A stretch of DNA of 64,000 nucleotides from Planctomycetota bacterium (GTDB taxonomy: Bacteria > Planctomycetota > OFTM77), in NCBI GenBank assembly GCA_029260795.1, contig JAJDCO010000154.1, positions 81,728 to 145,727 of the forward strand. Direction: 5' to 3'. This document shows, piece after piece, positions 40,891 to 48,607 of the stretch; positions within the stretch are counted from its first letter, which is position 1, and each line of letters opens with the position of its first letter. A program made the position numbers and the translations under genes. The notes below the pieces were generated by a model. It made no database searches. It was not told the origin of the DNA and saw only the letters and a program-made list of their open reading frames with translations.

Positions 40891-42050
40891 GGGGCTCGAG
40901 GATCCCTGCCGTCAGCGGGTGGTGCCGTCTCATCGTGTGCAGCGTCGTCGCCACTGGATCGATCTGGGCCGACGAGCTCGGACCGGTCACGGCCGGCGAG
41001 CGAGATGCCGCGATCGAGGGAGCCGTCGATTGGCTCCTCGCCAACCAGCACGACGACGGGGGCTGGGGCTCTCACCACTCGCCGCGTCCGATCGAGGTGC
41101 TGGCGGACGTGCCCGGATCTCACAACGCCTTTCGCGTGGCGACCTCGGCATTGTGTGTGATCAGCTTGTTGGACAGTCCGCTCCAAACGGAGGCCACGCG
41201 TTCGTCGGCCAGCCGCGGCCTGGACTACTTGCTGTCCGCCTACGACGTCAAGCGCGCGAACGCGATGGAGCACTACACCGTCTGGGCCTTCGGATACGGT
41301 CTCCAGGCGTTCGGGGAGTGGCTGATCGCCCAGCCCGAGGATCCGCGTCGCCCGCAGATCGAAGCCGCCTGTCGTCATTTGGCCAAGAAGGTCGATCAGT
41401 ACCAAACCCTCGATGGGGGATGGGGCTATCTGAGCCTTTCGGGCGTGCGGACCTTCAAGCCGTCTTGGACCTCGATGAGCTTCACCACGGCCACGATAAT
41501 GATCGGCATCGAGCGCGCCCAGCGTCACGGCATCGCCTTCGACGAGTCGATGCTCACCAAGGCCAAGCGCTTCATGGAGCGCTCTCGGACACCCGAGGGC
41601 AACTTCCTGTACGGCGACTACCTGAAGTACGGACCGCGGGCGGACATCAATCAGGACAAGGGCTCGGCTTGTCGCACGCCTTGCTGCCAGTACGCCATGA
41701 TGCTGTTCGGACGAGACTTCTCGGAAGCCGAGCGACGCAAGGGGCTCGACGATTTGCTCGTGCGCCACATTCGCTTTCAGAAGATGAGCCTGCGCCGACC
41801 CATCCCACACGAGTCCTGGTACAGCATCTCGGGCTACTTCTACCTCTACGGCATGCACTACGCCTCCTACGTGCTCGAAGGCATGCCGGCCTCGGATCAG
41901 GAGCGCCTCTCACGTCCGCTCTTCGACGCGATCATGGTCTGCCATCAGCCCGACGGATCGTTCTGGGACTACCCGCTGTACAGCTATCACAAGCCGTATG
42001 GCACCGCGATGGCACTGATCGCGTTGAGCCGGGTCGTCACGGCTTCCTGA
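40887..42050 (+). CDS. Secreted alpha/alpha-toroid protein (prenyltransferase/squalene-cyclase-like repeats)
   Basis: 387 residues. Signal-like N-terminus (GWCRLIVCSVVATGSIWA), then repeats of the terpenoid cyclase toroid type: AIEGAVDWLLANQHDDGGWGSH, DQYQTLDGGWGYLSL and IMVCHQPDGSFWDYP. The QxxDGxW-like turns match the QW motif of cyclases, but the DxDD acid motif is not seen and the protein is exported, so it is unlikely to be a cyclase. The same fold occurs in thioester domains of alpha-2-macroglobulins, such as the one encoded by the facing gene. Translationally coupled to the adaptor gene. Confidence 0.8.
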   Translation: MRGSRIPAVSGWCRLIVCSVVATGSIWADELGPVTAGERDAAIEGAVDWLLANQHDDGGWGSHHSPRPIEVLADVPGSHNAFRVATSALCVISLLDSPLQTEATRSSASRGLDYLLSAYDVKRANAMEHYTVWAFGYGLQAFGEWLIAQPEDPRRPQIEAACRHLAKKVDQYQTLDGGWGYLSLSGVRTFKPSWTSMSFTTATIMIGIERAQRHGIAFDESMLTKAKRFMERSRTPEGNFLYGDYLKYGPRADINQDKGSACRTPCCQYAMMLFGRDFSEAERRKGLDDLLVRHIRFQKMSLRRPIPHESWYSISGYFYLYGMHYASYVLEGMPASDQERLSRPLFDAIMVCHQPDGSFWDYPLYSYHKPYGTAMALIALSRVVTAS

Positions 42051-42061
42051 GTCACGAAAGA

Positions 42062-42095
42062 ACGAGGCCGCCTCCCAATGGGAGCGCGGCCTCGT
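42062..42095. terminator. Bidirectional intrinsic terminator
   Basis: ACGAGGCCGC pairs with GCGGCCTCGT, and inside it CTCCC pairs with GGGAG around an AAT loop (one bulged C). It lies between the ends of the toroid gene and the converging macroglobulin gene, so it can serve both. Confidence 0.75.
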
Positions 42096-42119
42096 CTCGA
42101 TTCACGATCTCCGGCGAGC

Positions 42120-45100
42120 CTACCGACCCGACTGTGAGCCGTCGGCCGCAATCGTGATGGTCAGTGGCGCCGTCCAAGCGATCTCTTCGGGCGTGTAGTA
42201 GAGGTAGCTGCGCGAAGCCGGCCCAGTCGTGCGACCGGGGATGCGTGCGACCGCATCGATGTCGAACTCGTGGACGGCTCCTGGCTCCAGCCCTCGCCAG
42301 TACAGCACGATCTCTCGGCCCGCCTGCTCCCAGAATGCGAAGCGACCGCCGTCTCGGAGGTCATCGAGCACCTTCGGAGAGACCTCGAGACCGGCCGGCA
42401 AGCCGATGATGGCCATGGCCATCGGCACGCCGTCACCCGACACGTTCTCCACGCGCGCCTTCACCGGAACCGTGGCCCCTTCACTGACCTCACTCGAGCC
42501 GAGCGAAGTCGTGAGACGCACGGGTGGATGGGCGCCATTGGCAGGCAGATCCGACGTGTATCGCAGATCGAAGGCCCACGGGAACTCGTTGTCACCCGTC
42601 AGCTCCAGGCGCACTCGGTTCATGCCCGGCTCGAAGTGCTCGATCAGCTTGTCGAAGGACAGCAGTCCTCGCTGACCCGCTCGGACACGTTCACCGGCGA
42701 CCAGACGCTCGTCGACGAAGACGCGAATCTCACCGTCGCTCGTGATGCGCCGATCGAGCTCGGCATGCCGGACGAGCGCCTTGAGGGCCAGGATCGTGGC
42801 CTGAGTCGCTCCGAAGGTGCCGGATCCGCTCCGCTGGGTCAGCAGATACTCGATCGCTCGACGGCGCTGTCCCGCGAACTCGTCGTCATCCGACCAGGCG
42901 AGGGCGGCGATCGAGGTCGTCTCGACGATCAGGTCGTTACCCCGGGAGGCCGTGATGCTGGTCGTGCCTCCGGGAACGCTCCCGTCCGACTTCTGAAATG
43001 CGGTCAGCATCTGTCGAGCGTCACGGGCCGTCTCGGACCGTCCGGCGGCTTCGAGGCAGCGTGCAATCCAGCTCATCTCGTAGGCATCCTCGGTCACCTG
43101 ACGCCGCTTCTCGAGAGCATCGATCTCGCGGGTCAGCTCCGAAAGCGAGACGCCGGTTCCGACGAGCGAGTAGGTGAGATAGGCATCCACGATCGGACGG
43201 GGCGCACCCCACGAGTGCAGCCCGTCCTGACGGGCGTCAAACCCGCCTTCGCCATCACGGCGATCGAGCAGCCAGCGACGGGTCCGCGTGATCATCTCGC
43301 CATCGATGCCGTCGTACACGCGCGCCGTGTCATGAAACTCCAAGAGCCCGTAGGCCGTCAGCGCCTCGTGTGCGGGGTCGGCCCCGAACCACTCGAAGCC
43401 ACCTCGAGAGCATTCGAAGCCCGAGAGCCGATCGGTGCCATAGGCCAGCAGGTCTTGAGCACGGCGTTCGACGGCAGGCGCTTCGATGCCGGCTGCCTGA
43501 ATCAGACTCAGGGCGAGGACGTTCGGATAGTGCGTCGAGCTGGTCTGCTCGAAGCAGCCACTCGGCTGACGGAGGATCCCTTCGAGGCCGTCTTGGAGAT
43601 CATCCAGCGGGGAGGGATAGAGCTTGAGCTCGGCGGACAGGGAGCCCGGCTGGTGGGAGTCCGGGAGGCTGACGTCAAAGCTCACGGATTCGGAGACGAC
43701 ACCACTCTGAGAGTCGTGCCGAGGGAACCCGCGAGCGACCACACGGAGGTCCGTCAGGACGCGATCGGAGAATCGGCCGCTGCGCGCCTTCAAGTCGACG
43801 CGGGCCGGTCCTGGCTGCACCCCGACCTCGATCGGAATGATCACGCGGCTCCGTCCGTCGGGAAGCGCCACCGTCTGAATCGGCGCACCGGTGCTCGAGA
43901 GCGGATCCGTTACACGCACGCCCACCTGCGCTGAAAGCAGCTCCGGATCGGTGGCCGATACCACGACCGGGATCTCGAGGCGATCTCCAGCCGAGACTTC
44001 GGTGGGCAGCTTGGCTTCCAGCTGGAAGGGCAGTCGAGACTCGAAGGAGGCATCTGCTTGTCCGAGGCGACCGGCGCCGTGGGCGTCGGCGGCTACGGTC
44101 CAGGTCGTCACGCGATCACTGACATCGAACTCGACCGTGGCTCGGCCTTCCTCGTCCGTTGCCAGAAGCGCGTTCCAGTAGACAGTCTCTCGGAAGTCCA
44201 AGCGGGCGATCTCGTTCGAGCGCCGGTGTGCGAACTCCCTCACGTAGTACCGGAAGTCGGCTTGAAAGGGCGAGTCGACTGTGGATTCGGCTGCGAGCAG
44301 TCCTGCTCGATCGAGCTCGCGCGCATTCTGGAACTCCTGCTCGGGTCGCGCGCGCAGATCCTCATTCTTGTCGCCGACATCGTCCTTCCAGAAGCTGGCC
44401 CTTCCCAGTGAGAACCGCTCCGCCATCTCGTCGGGCTCCTCGATGACTTCCTCTTCGACCTCGAGTGCGTCGAAGGAGCCGAATCGCCACCGACCCTCGT
44501 CGCCGTCGTCGCCAGAGAACTGAGCGGCATCCGTACCGCCGGCGTAGCTGAGAGCGAGGAGGGTTGTAATATCTTCGGGGCTGAGGAGCACGTCGCCGGT
44601 CGCAGACAGAACGGGAGCGGCATTGAGCTGGCGTGCATCGGCGAAGGAAGCCTCCGCGGCGCCATCGAATCCCTGGTCCGCCTCACCGACGATGAAGAGC
44701 ATGACGGAGGCGGCGCCGAGCATCGTCAGCGCAACGCCGAACGAGACGCGGGTTCCATGCGACCAGTGCCAGCGTCGCGCCGACCATCGGAGCCCCAGGC
44801 CCACCAGAGCCAGGACGAGCGCCGTGCCCCACAGGATCAACGAGAAGCGACGATAGTCCAGGGCCGTGCTCTCGAGGTCCCACACCGTCGAGCGCAACGG
44901 ATCGCGCCTGGAGTCGACGGCGACCTGAGGGATCTGGGGGCGTCCTTCACGAATCAAGACTCGGCGGGCGGCGTCACCATGCTCGGCAATGAGCTCCTCG
45001 GTCTTCAACCAGGCGAAGCGGCGCCAGCCGCGGGTCCCGAGGAGCAGATCGATGTGCTCCTCCGCGCCGGGAGAAGAGAGCAGGAAGTCCTCAATGTCCT

Positions 45101-47093
45101 CGAGCTCCTCGACGTCGGCGAAGAGCATCGCCTGATCCGCCAAGCCGATGCGAGGCTCGTCCAGGATGTCGCGCGTCGCGGCATCGGTCACCACCAGTCC
45201 GACGATGGCGGAGACCGACCGCCCGGACTCGTCGCGGGTGTGGATCGTGAGCCGTTGGGAATCTCCGGGTGCGATGGTTTGGCGCTCCGGCTCGATCTCG
45301 ATCGTGATTCCTCGGCTGGATCGTCGATGCACGAGACGCTCCGCCACCGGCATCAGGTCCTTCTGAAACACCGTCACGCGCAGCACACCGCTCGCCTCGG
45401 GAGCCACGTCGATCGCCAGCTTGTGGGCTCCCGCACCTCGGAAGGTCGTCTGTCCGACCAAGCTCCCGCGGCAGAACACTCCGGCGATCCAGGGGCCTTC
45501 ACCGGTCACGTGCGTTTCGAAAGCCACTGGCTCATCTGGTCCGAAGCTCGCCGCCGAGCTCAGCAGCGTGATGCCCGCCTTCTTTGCAGCCGGGAGGGCG
45601 ACCGGCTCGGCGACCGGGGCCTCGAAGCGCAACGTGTAGCTCTCGGTCCTGCCTGGCTCGAGGAGAAAGCTGGCTCGGCCTTGGTGCGAGGTCTCGAATG
45701 GCGCGACCACTCGGCCGGCCGTATCCACGATCTGGCCGCGCGCCTCGGCCGGTCGTCCCAGCGCGTCCGTCACCTCGGCGTAGATTCGATTCGTCGTCCC
45801 GGCGACGAGCTCGCCGCCCTCGGGAAAGAACGCGACCTCGAGACGTCCCGTCGGCACGACGAACGGCTCGATGTCGGTCTCGATCGTGCTGCCATCGCTC
45901 ACGCGCGCCACGAAGCGGCCTTCGCCCCGCGTGACGGAGTCGGGCAGCTGGAAGGTGAACAGGGTCCGCCCGGCCGAGTCGAGCTCGGCCTTCTGAGCCC
46001 ACACGGCTTCGCCGTCCACGAGCAAGGTCGCATCGACCTGCGCTCCTTCGGCCGGGCCTTCACCCAGGCGAGTCACCGTGACCTCGGCGCTCCCACTCTC
46101 GCCGGGCGCATAGGTCTTGCGGTCGAGATCGATCCGCTTGGAGAAGCGCGATGCCTGGTACCGCTGCACCAAGAAGGCGTGTCGCTCGACGGTGAACTCG
46201 TTCTGACCATCTCGCAGCTCGAACGCATACTCGCCGCCTGCCGAGTCCGCAGGGACCTGCCACTGCGGCGAGACCACGCCCTGCTGAGCCTGGAGCACCA
46301 TCTCCTTCTGGACCTGATCCCGCGCATCGACGATGCGCAGTCGGTAGGAGCCCTGGCGGGGATTCAATGTCAGTCGGTCCAGGAGCAGGCCTCGCAAGAA
46401 CACGGGCTCTCCGGGCCGATAGACCGGCTTGTCGCTGGTCAAGTAGACCAACGGGCCCTCGGCATCCGGGGCGAGATACAGCGAGGCCGACGAGGCCTCC
46501 GCTCCCGCGTCCGCCGTCACTTCCAGCCGTCGGGGCCCGTCGAGGCGAGGCGGCAGCTCCAGGACCGTCTCACCCGTGCTCGCCAGCTGTCCTTCGGCTT
46601 GTACGTCGCCCTGCTCGTCGAGCACTCGCCAGCTCAGGGATGCGGCCCGGAGCTCGTGGTCGAAGTCGGTCGTCCGAATCGTGTAGCGAGCGGGTGCCCC
46701 GTCGGGTACGCCTCGAGGACCGCTGATCTCGATCTGGCAGGACTCGGACCTCAGCACGGCCGCTCTCGCCTCTTGGTAGAGCCACAAGCCGACCGGTGCG
46801 AGAAGGAGGACGGCAGCAGCGGCCAGCGCCAGGCGCACGAACCAACGCCCGGTCTTCTTCTTTGGGAGTTCCCTGGGCTCTTGGACCGGAGTCGGCCGGG
46901 TCAGATCGAGCTCGTCGATCGGGGCCTGGGCCGCCTCGGACAACAACGCCGCTTCGCCCTCGACCTCGGCCGACAGGGATTGAAGCCCTGGGTCGTTCTC
47001 GAGGCGGGCTCGAAGGCCGTCCGGATCGGGATGACAACCGAAGTGCAGCTCGAGAAGCTCTTGCCTCAGATCTTGGCGTTCGCGTTCATTCAT
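42120..47093 (-). CDS. Transmembrane alpha-2-macroglobulin with anti-sigma-like cytoplasmic N-terminus
   Basis: 1657 residues. Residues 1-80 are cytoplasmic and have anti-sigma-like shape: a helix LRQELLELHFGC, then HPDPDGLRARLENDP and a second helix. This resembles the ZAS fold but without the full zinc set. One anchor follows (FVRLALAAAAVLLLAPVGLWL, 85-105). Macroglobulin domains follow outside; VYLTSDKPVYRPGEPVFLRGL is the MG2 signature. Near residues 750-803 come two more membrane segments (ILWGTALVLALVGLGL and SFGVALTMLGAASVMLFIVG), then an acidic stretch (LEVEEEVIEEPDE). The ANA-type block FRETVYWNALLATDEEG leads to the thioester domain with intact C1180-F-E-Q in SGCFEQTSS. The start overlaps the ECF sigma stop (ATGA). 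E. coli YfhM-type proteins lack both the cytoplasmic domain and the hairpin. Confidence 0.9.
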   Translation of the reverse strand: MNERERQDLRQELLELHFGCHPDPDGLRARLENDPGLQSLSAEVEGEAALLSEAAQAPIDELDLTRPTPVQEPRELPKKKTGRWFVRLALAAAAVLLLAPVGLWLYQEARAAVLRSESCQIEISGPRGVPDGAPARYTIRTTDFDHELRAASLSWRVLDEQGDVQAEGQLASTGETVLELPPRLDGPRRLEVTADAGAEASSASLYLAPDAEGPLVYLTSDKPVYRPGEPVFLRGLLLDRLTLNPRQGSYRLRIVDARDQVQKEMVLQAQQGVVSPQWQVPADSAGGEYAFELRDGQNEFTVERHAFLVQRYQASRFSKRIDLDRKTYAPGESGSAEVTVTRLGEGPAEGAQVDATLLVDGEAVWAQKAELDSAGRTLFTFQLPDSVTRGEGRFVARVSDGSTIETDIEPFVVPTGRLEVAFFPEGGELVAGTTNRIYAEVTDALGRPAEARGQIVDTAGRVVAPFETSHQGRASFLLEPGRTESYTLRFEAPVAEPVALPAAKKAGITLLSSAASFGPDEPVAFETHVTGEGPWIAGVFCRGSLVGQTTFRGAGAHKLAIDVAPEASGVLRVTVFQKDLMPVAERLVHRRSSRGITIEIEPERQTIAPGDSQRLTIHTRDESGRSVSAIVGLVVTDAATRDILDEPRIGLADQAMLFADVEELEDIEDFLLSSPGAEEHIDLLLGTRGWRRFAWLKTEELIAEHGDAARRVLIREGRPQIPQVAVDSRRDPLRSTVWDLESTALDYRRFSLILWGTALVLALVGLGLRWSARRWHWSHGTRVSFGVALTMLGAASVMLFIVGEADQGFDGAAEASFADARQLNAAPVLSATGDVLLSPEDITTLLALSYAGGTDAAQFSGDDGDEGRWRFGSFDALEVEEEVIEEPDEMAERFSLGRASFWKDDVGDKNEDLRARPEQEFQNARELDRAGLLAAESTVDSPFQADFRYYVREFAHRRSNEIARLDFRETVYWNALLATDEEGRATVEFDVSDRVTTWTVAADAHGAGRLGQADASFESRLPFQLEAKLPTEVSAGDRLEIPVVVSATDPELLSAQVGVRVTDPLSSTGAPIQTVALPDGRSRVIIPIEVGVQPGPARVDLKARSGRFSDRVLTDLRVVARGFPRHDSQSGVVSESVSFDVSLPDSHQPGSLSAELKLYPSPLDDLQDGLEGILRQPSGCFEQTSSTHYPNVLALSLIQAAGIEAPAVERRAQDLLAYGTDRLSGFECSRGGFEWFGADPAHEALTAYGLLEFHDTARVYDGIDGEMITRTRRWLLDRRDGEGGFDARQDGLHSWGAPRPIVDAYLTYSLVGTGVSLSELTREIDALEKRRQVTEDAYEMSWIARCLEAAGRSETARDARQMLTAFQKSDGSVPGGTTSITASRGNDLIVETTSIAALAWSDDDEFAGQRRRAIEYLLTQRSGSGTFGATQATILALKALVRHAELDRRITSDGEIRVFVDERLVAGERVRAGQRGLLSFDKLIEHFEPGMNRVRLELTGDNEFPWAFDLRYTSDLPANGAHPPVRLTTSLGSSEVSEGATVPVKARVENVSGDGVPMAMAIIGLPAGLEVSPKVLDDLRDGGRFAFWEQAGREIVLYWRGLEPGAVHEFDIDAVARIPGRTTGPASRSYLYYTPEEIAWTAPLTITIAADGSQSGR

Positions 47094-47653
47094 CGGGAGT
47101 CCCTCCCGTGTTGTGGAGTCGGTCCGAAGCTGCCCAGCTCTCCGCGGAGTCGAGCCAGTGCCGTGCGCATCCTCGTCTTGGCGGTGCCGACGGGAATGCC
47201 GAGCGCTGAGCCGATCGCGTCAAAGCTCAGACCGGCCGAGACTCGGAGGAGGAAAACCTCTTTCTCGGCATCGCGCAGCGAGTGGATCGCTCGTCTTGCC
47301 GCGACGAGCGCCTCCTGCTGGAGAGCCGAGGCGTCGGGTGGGGATTCCGTGGAACGAAGCTGCATGGGATCGACCTCCTCCAGCGGGTGGCTCGGACGGC
47401 GTCGGCTGCGTTGCCGACGCTGATCTTTGGCGAGATTGAGGGTGATGACGAACATCCAGGCGACGGGATCCCGCGGCTCGAAGCCGCGCTGAAGGGCACG
47501 CCAGGCTCGCAGGAAGGCTTCCTGCAGGAGCTCGCCGGTCTCGGCCGCCGGGCCGAGGACGCCGCGCACCGCGCCGGCCAGGCCGGAGCGGTGGTTCTGG
47601 AACAGTGCCGGTAGCTCTTCGTGAAACGAGCCGGTTACGTCGCTCAAGACCAT
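47090..47653 (-). CDS. ECF-type sigma factor coupled to the macroglobulin
   Basis: 187 residues. Region 2: LPALFQNHRSGLAGAVRGVLGPAAETGELLQEAFLRAWRAL with PVAWMFVITLNLAKDQRRQ. Region 4: SLRDAEKEVFLLRVSAGLSFDAIGSALGIPVGTAKTRMRTALARLRGEL. This is a normal ECF length. The ATG chosen has GAGGA almost touching it, so a TTG two codons later, with better spacing, may be the real start. Its last codons overlap the macroglobulin start by four bases, the spacing usually seen between a sigma gene and its anti-sigma. Confidence 0.9.
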   Translation of the reverse strand: MVLSDVTGSFHEELPALFQNHRSGLAGAVRGVLGPAAETGELLQEAFLRAWRALQRGFEPRDPVAWMFVITLNLAKDQRRQRSRRRPSHPLEEVDPMQLRSTESPPDASALQQEALVAARRAIHSLRDAEKEVFLLRVSAGLSFDAIGSALGIPVGTAKTRMRTALARLRGELGSFGPTPQHGRDSR

Positions 47654-47968
47654 TCCTCGTCGGGATCGGTTCAGTTCGCCGCTGAAGACGTCGCCGCCTC
47701 CTCCGAGTTTTCCGGGAGGTGTTTTTTTTCTGCGGGAGGCGACCTCGAGCCGGGGCCGATGCTCGCATCTCTCGCCTCCTGGGGCGGGAGCGGGCACCGG
47801 CGATCGGGCCGAGCAGCAGGATCCGTCAGGCGGTCGCGATTCTCAATGGGTCGTCTTCGGGCTTCCTGCCGACCGACCCGAAAGAGGCGGTCTGGCGGCC
47901 TGGCTGGATCCGGAGTTAGATTGTGGCACGTGCCGAGGTGTCGTCTTGAGTGCGAGTGAGGAGCATGC
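47654..47968. other. Divergent region between the ECF sigma and PH-domain genes
   Basis: 315 bases without a gene. Reading plus, CCTCCG and CGGGAGG form a short hairpin at 47700-47719 followed by TG and eight Ts: a terminator-like element antisense to the sigma leader. GTGAGGAG just before 47969 is the ribosome site of the next gene. I see no clear sigma-70 promoter for the sigma gene, which would fit autoregulation by its own product. Confidence 0.4.
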
Positions 47969-48607
47969 GTGAGCGAGGCGGGCGAAGAAGTGGGACCGGA
48001 GCCACCCCAGCGATTTCGGTTCGAGACGAATCCGAATCTTCTTCGGCCGGATCGACCGAGCACGCTCGAGCCGGCGCCGACCTCGGAAGAGTCCACCGGC
48101 GATTCCCTCTCGATTGCGGATGGCATCGAGCGTCGAGTCGCACCGGATTCGATCCGCGCTGACCGGATCTCTGGTTGGATCGCGCTCCTCGTCCTTTCGG
48201 GAGGAGGCGCCGTCGCGACCGGGCTGTTGGTCGCCTTGTCGGGTTGGCCCTTGCCGATCCGATTGGCGTTGATGGGAGTCTGGGCCTTCCTCACGGCGGC
48301 GGGGCTTTGGCTGGCGCACGGCTGGCCGGCGCTTCAGTGGCGCAGGACCTCGTTCCGAGTCGATGCGGGCGGGATCGAGATCCGCAAGGGCGTCTTGTGG
48401 CGGCGAGTGATCAACGTTTCTCGCTCGCGGATCCAGCACACGGATGTCTCCCAGGGGCCTCTGCAACGACGCTTCGAGCTCGCCACCCTGATCATCCACA
48501 CGGCGGGCACCGAGCACGCGACGGTGGATCTGGCCGGACTCTCCCACGCGACGGCCCTCAAGATTCGGGATCACCTGATCAGCGGGGAAGGCGACGATGC
48601 CGTCTGA
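47969..48607 (+). CDS. YdbS-like bacterial PH-domain membrane protein
   Basis: 212 residues. About 60 polar residues lead to two membrane segments (GWIALLVLSGGGAVATGLLVAL and LALMGVWAFLTAAGLWLAH) and one bPH2 domain: FRVDAGGIEIRKGVLWRRVINVSRSRIQHTDVSQGPLQRRFELATLIIHTAG. This is the YdbS plan; the YdbS/YdbT pair of Bacillus confers resistance to some antimicrobials. The GTG start has GTGAGGAG five bases upstream. It overlaps its partner by 11 bases. Confidence 0.87.
   Translation: MSEAGEEVGPEPPQRFRFETNPNLLRPDRPSTLEPAPTSEESTGDSLSIADGIERRVAPDSIRADRISGWIALLVLSGGGAVATGLLVALSGWPLPIRLALMGVWAFLTAAGLWLAHGWPALQWRRTSFRVDAGGIEIRKGVLWRRVINVSRSRIQHTDVSQGPLQRRFELATLIIHTAGTEHATVDLAGLSHATALKIRDHLISGEGDDAV

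Noticed and set aside
40887..42050. Squalene-hopene cyclase or prenyltransferase
   Set aside because: The fold repeats match, but the protein appears exported, is short, and I see no DxDD acid motif.
44757..47423. 888-residue open frame on the plus strand across the macroglobulin
   Set aside because: Runs through the macroglobulin and into the sigma gene; rich in Arg, Gly and Gln with no domain signal.
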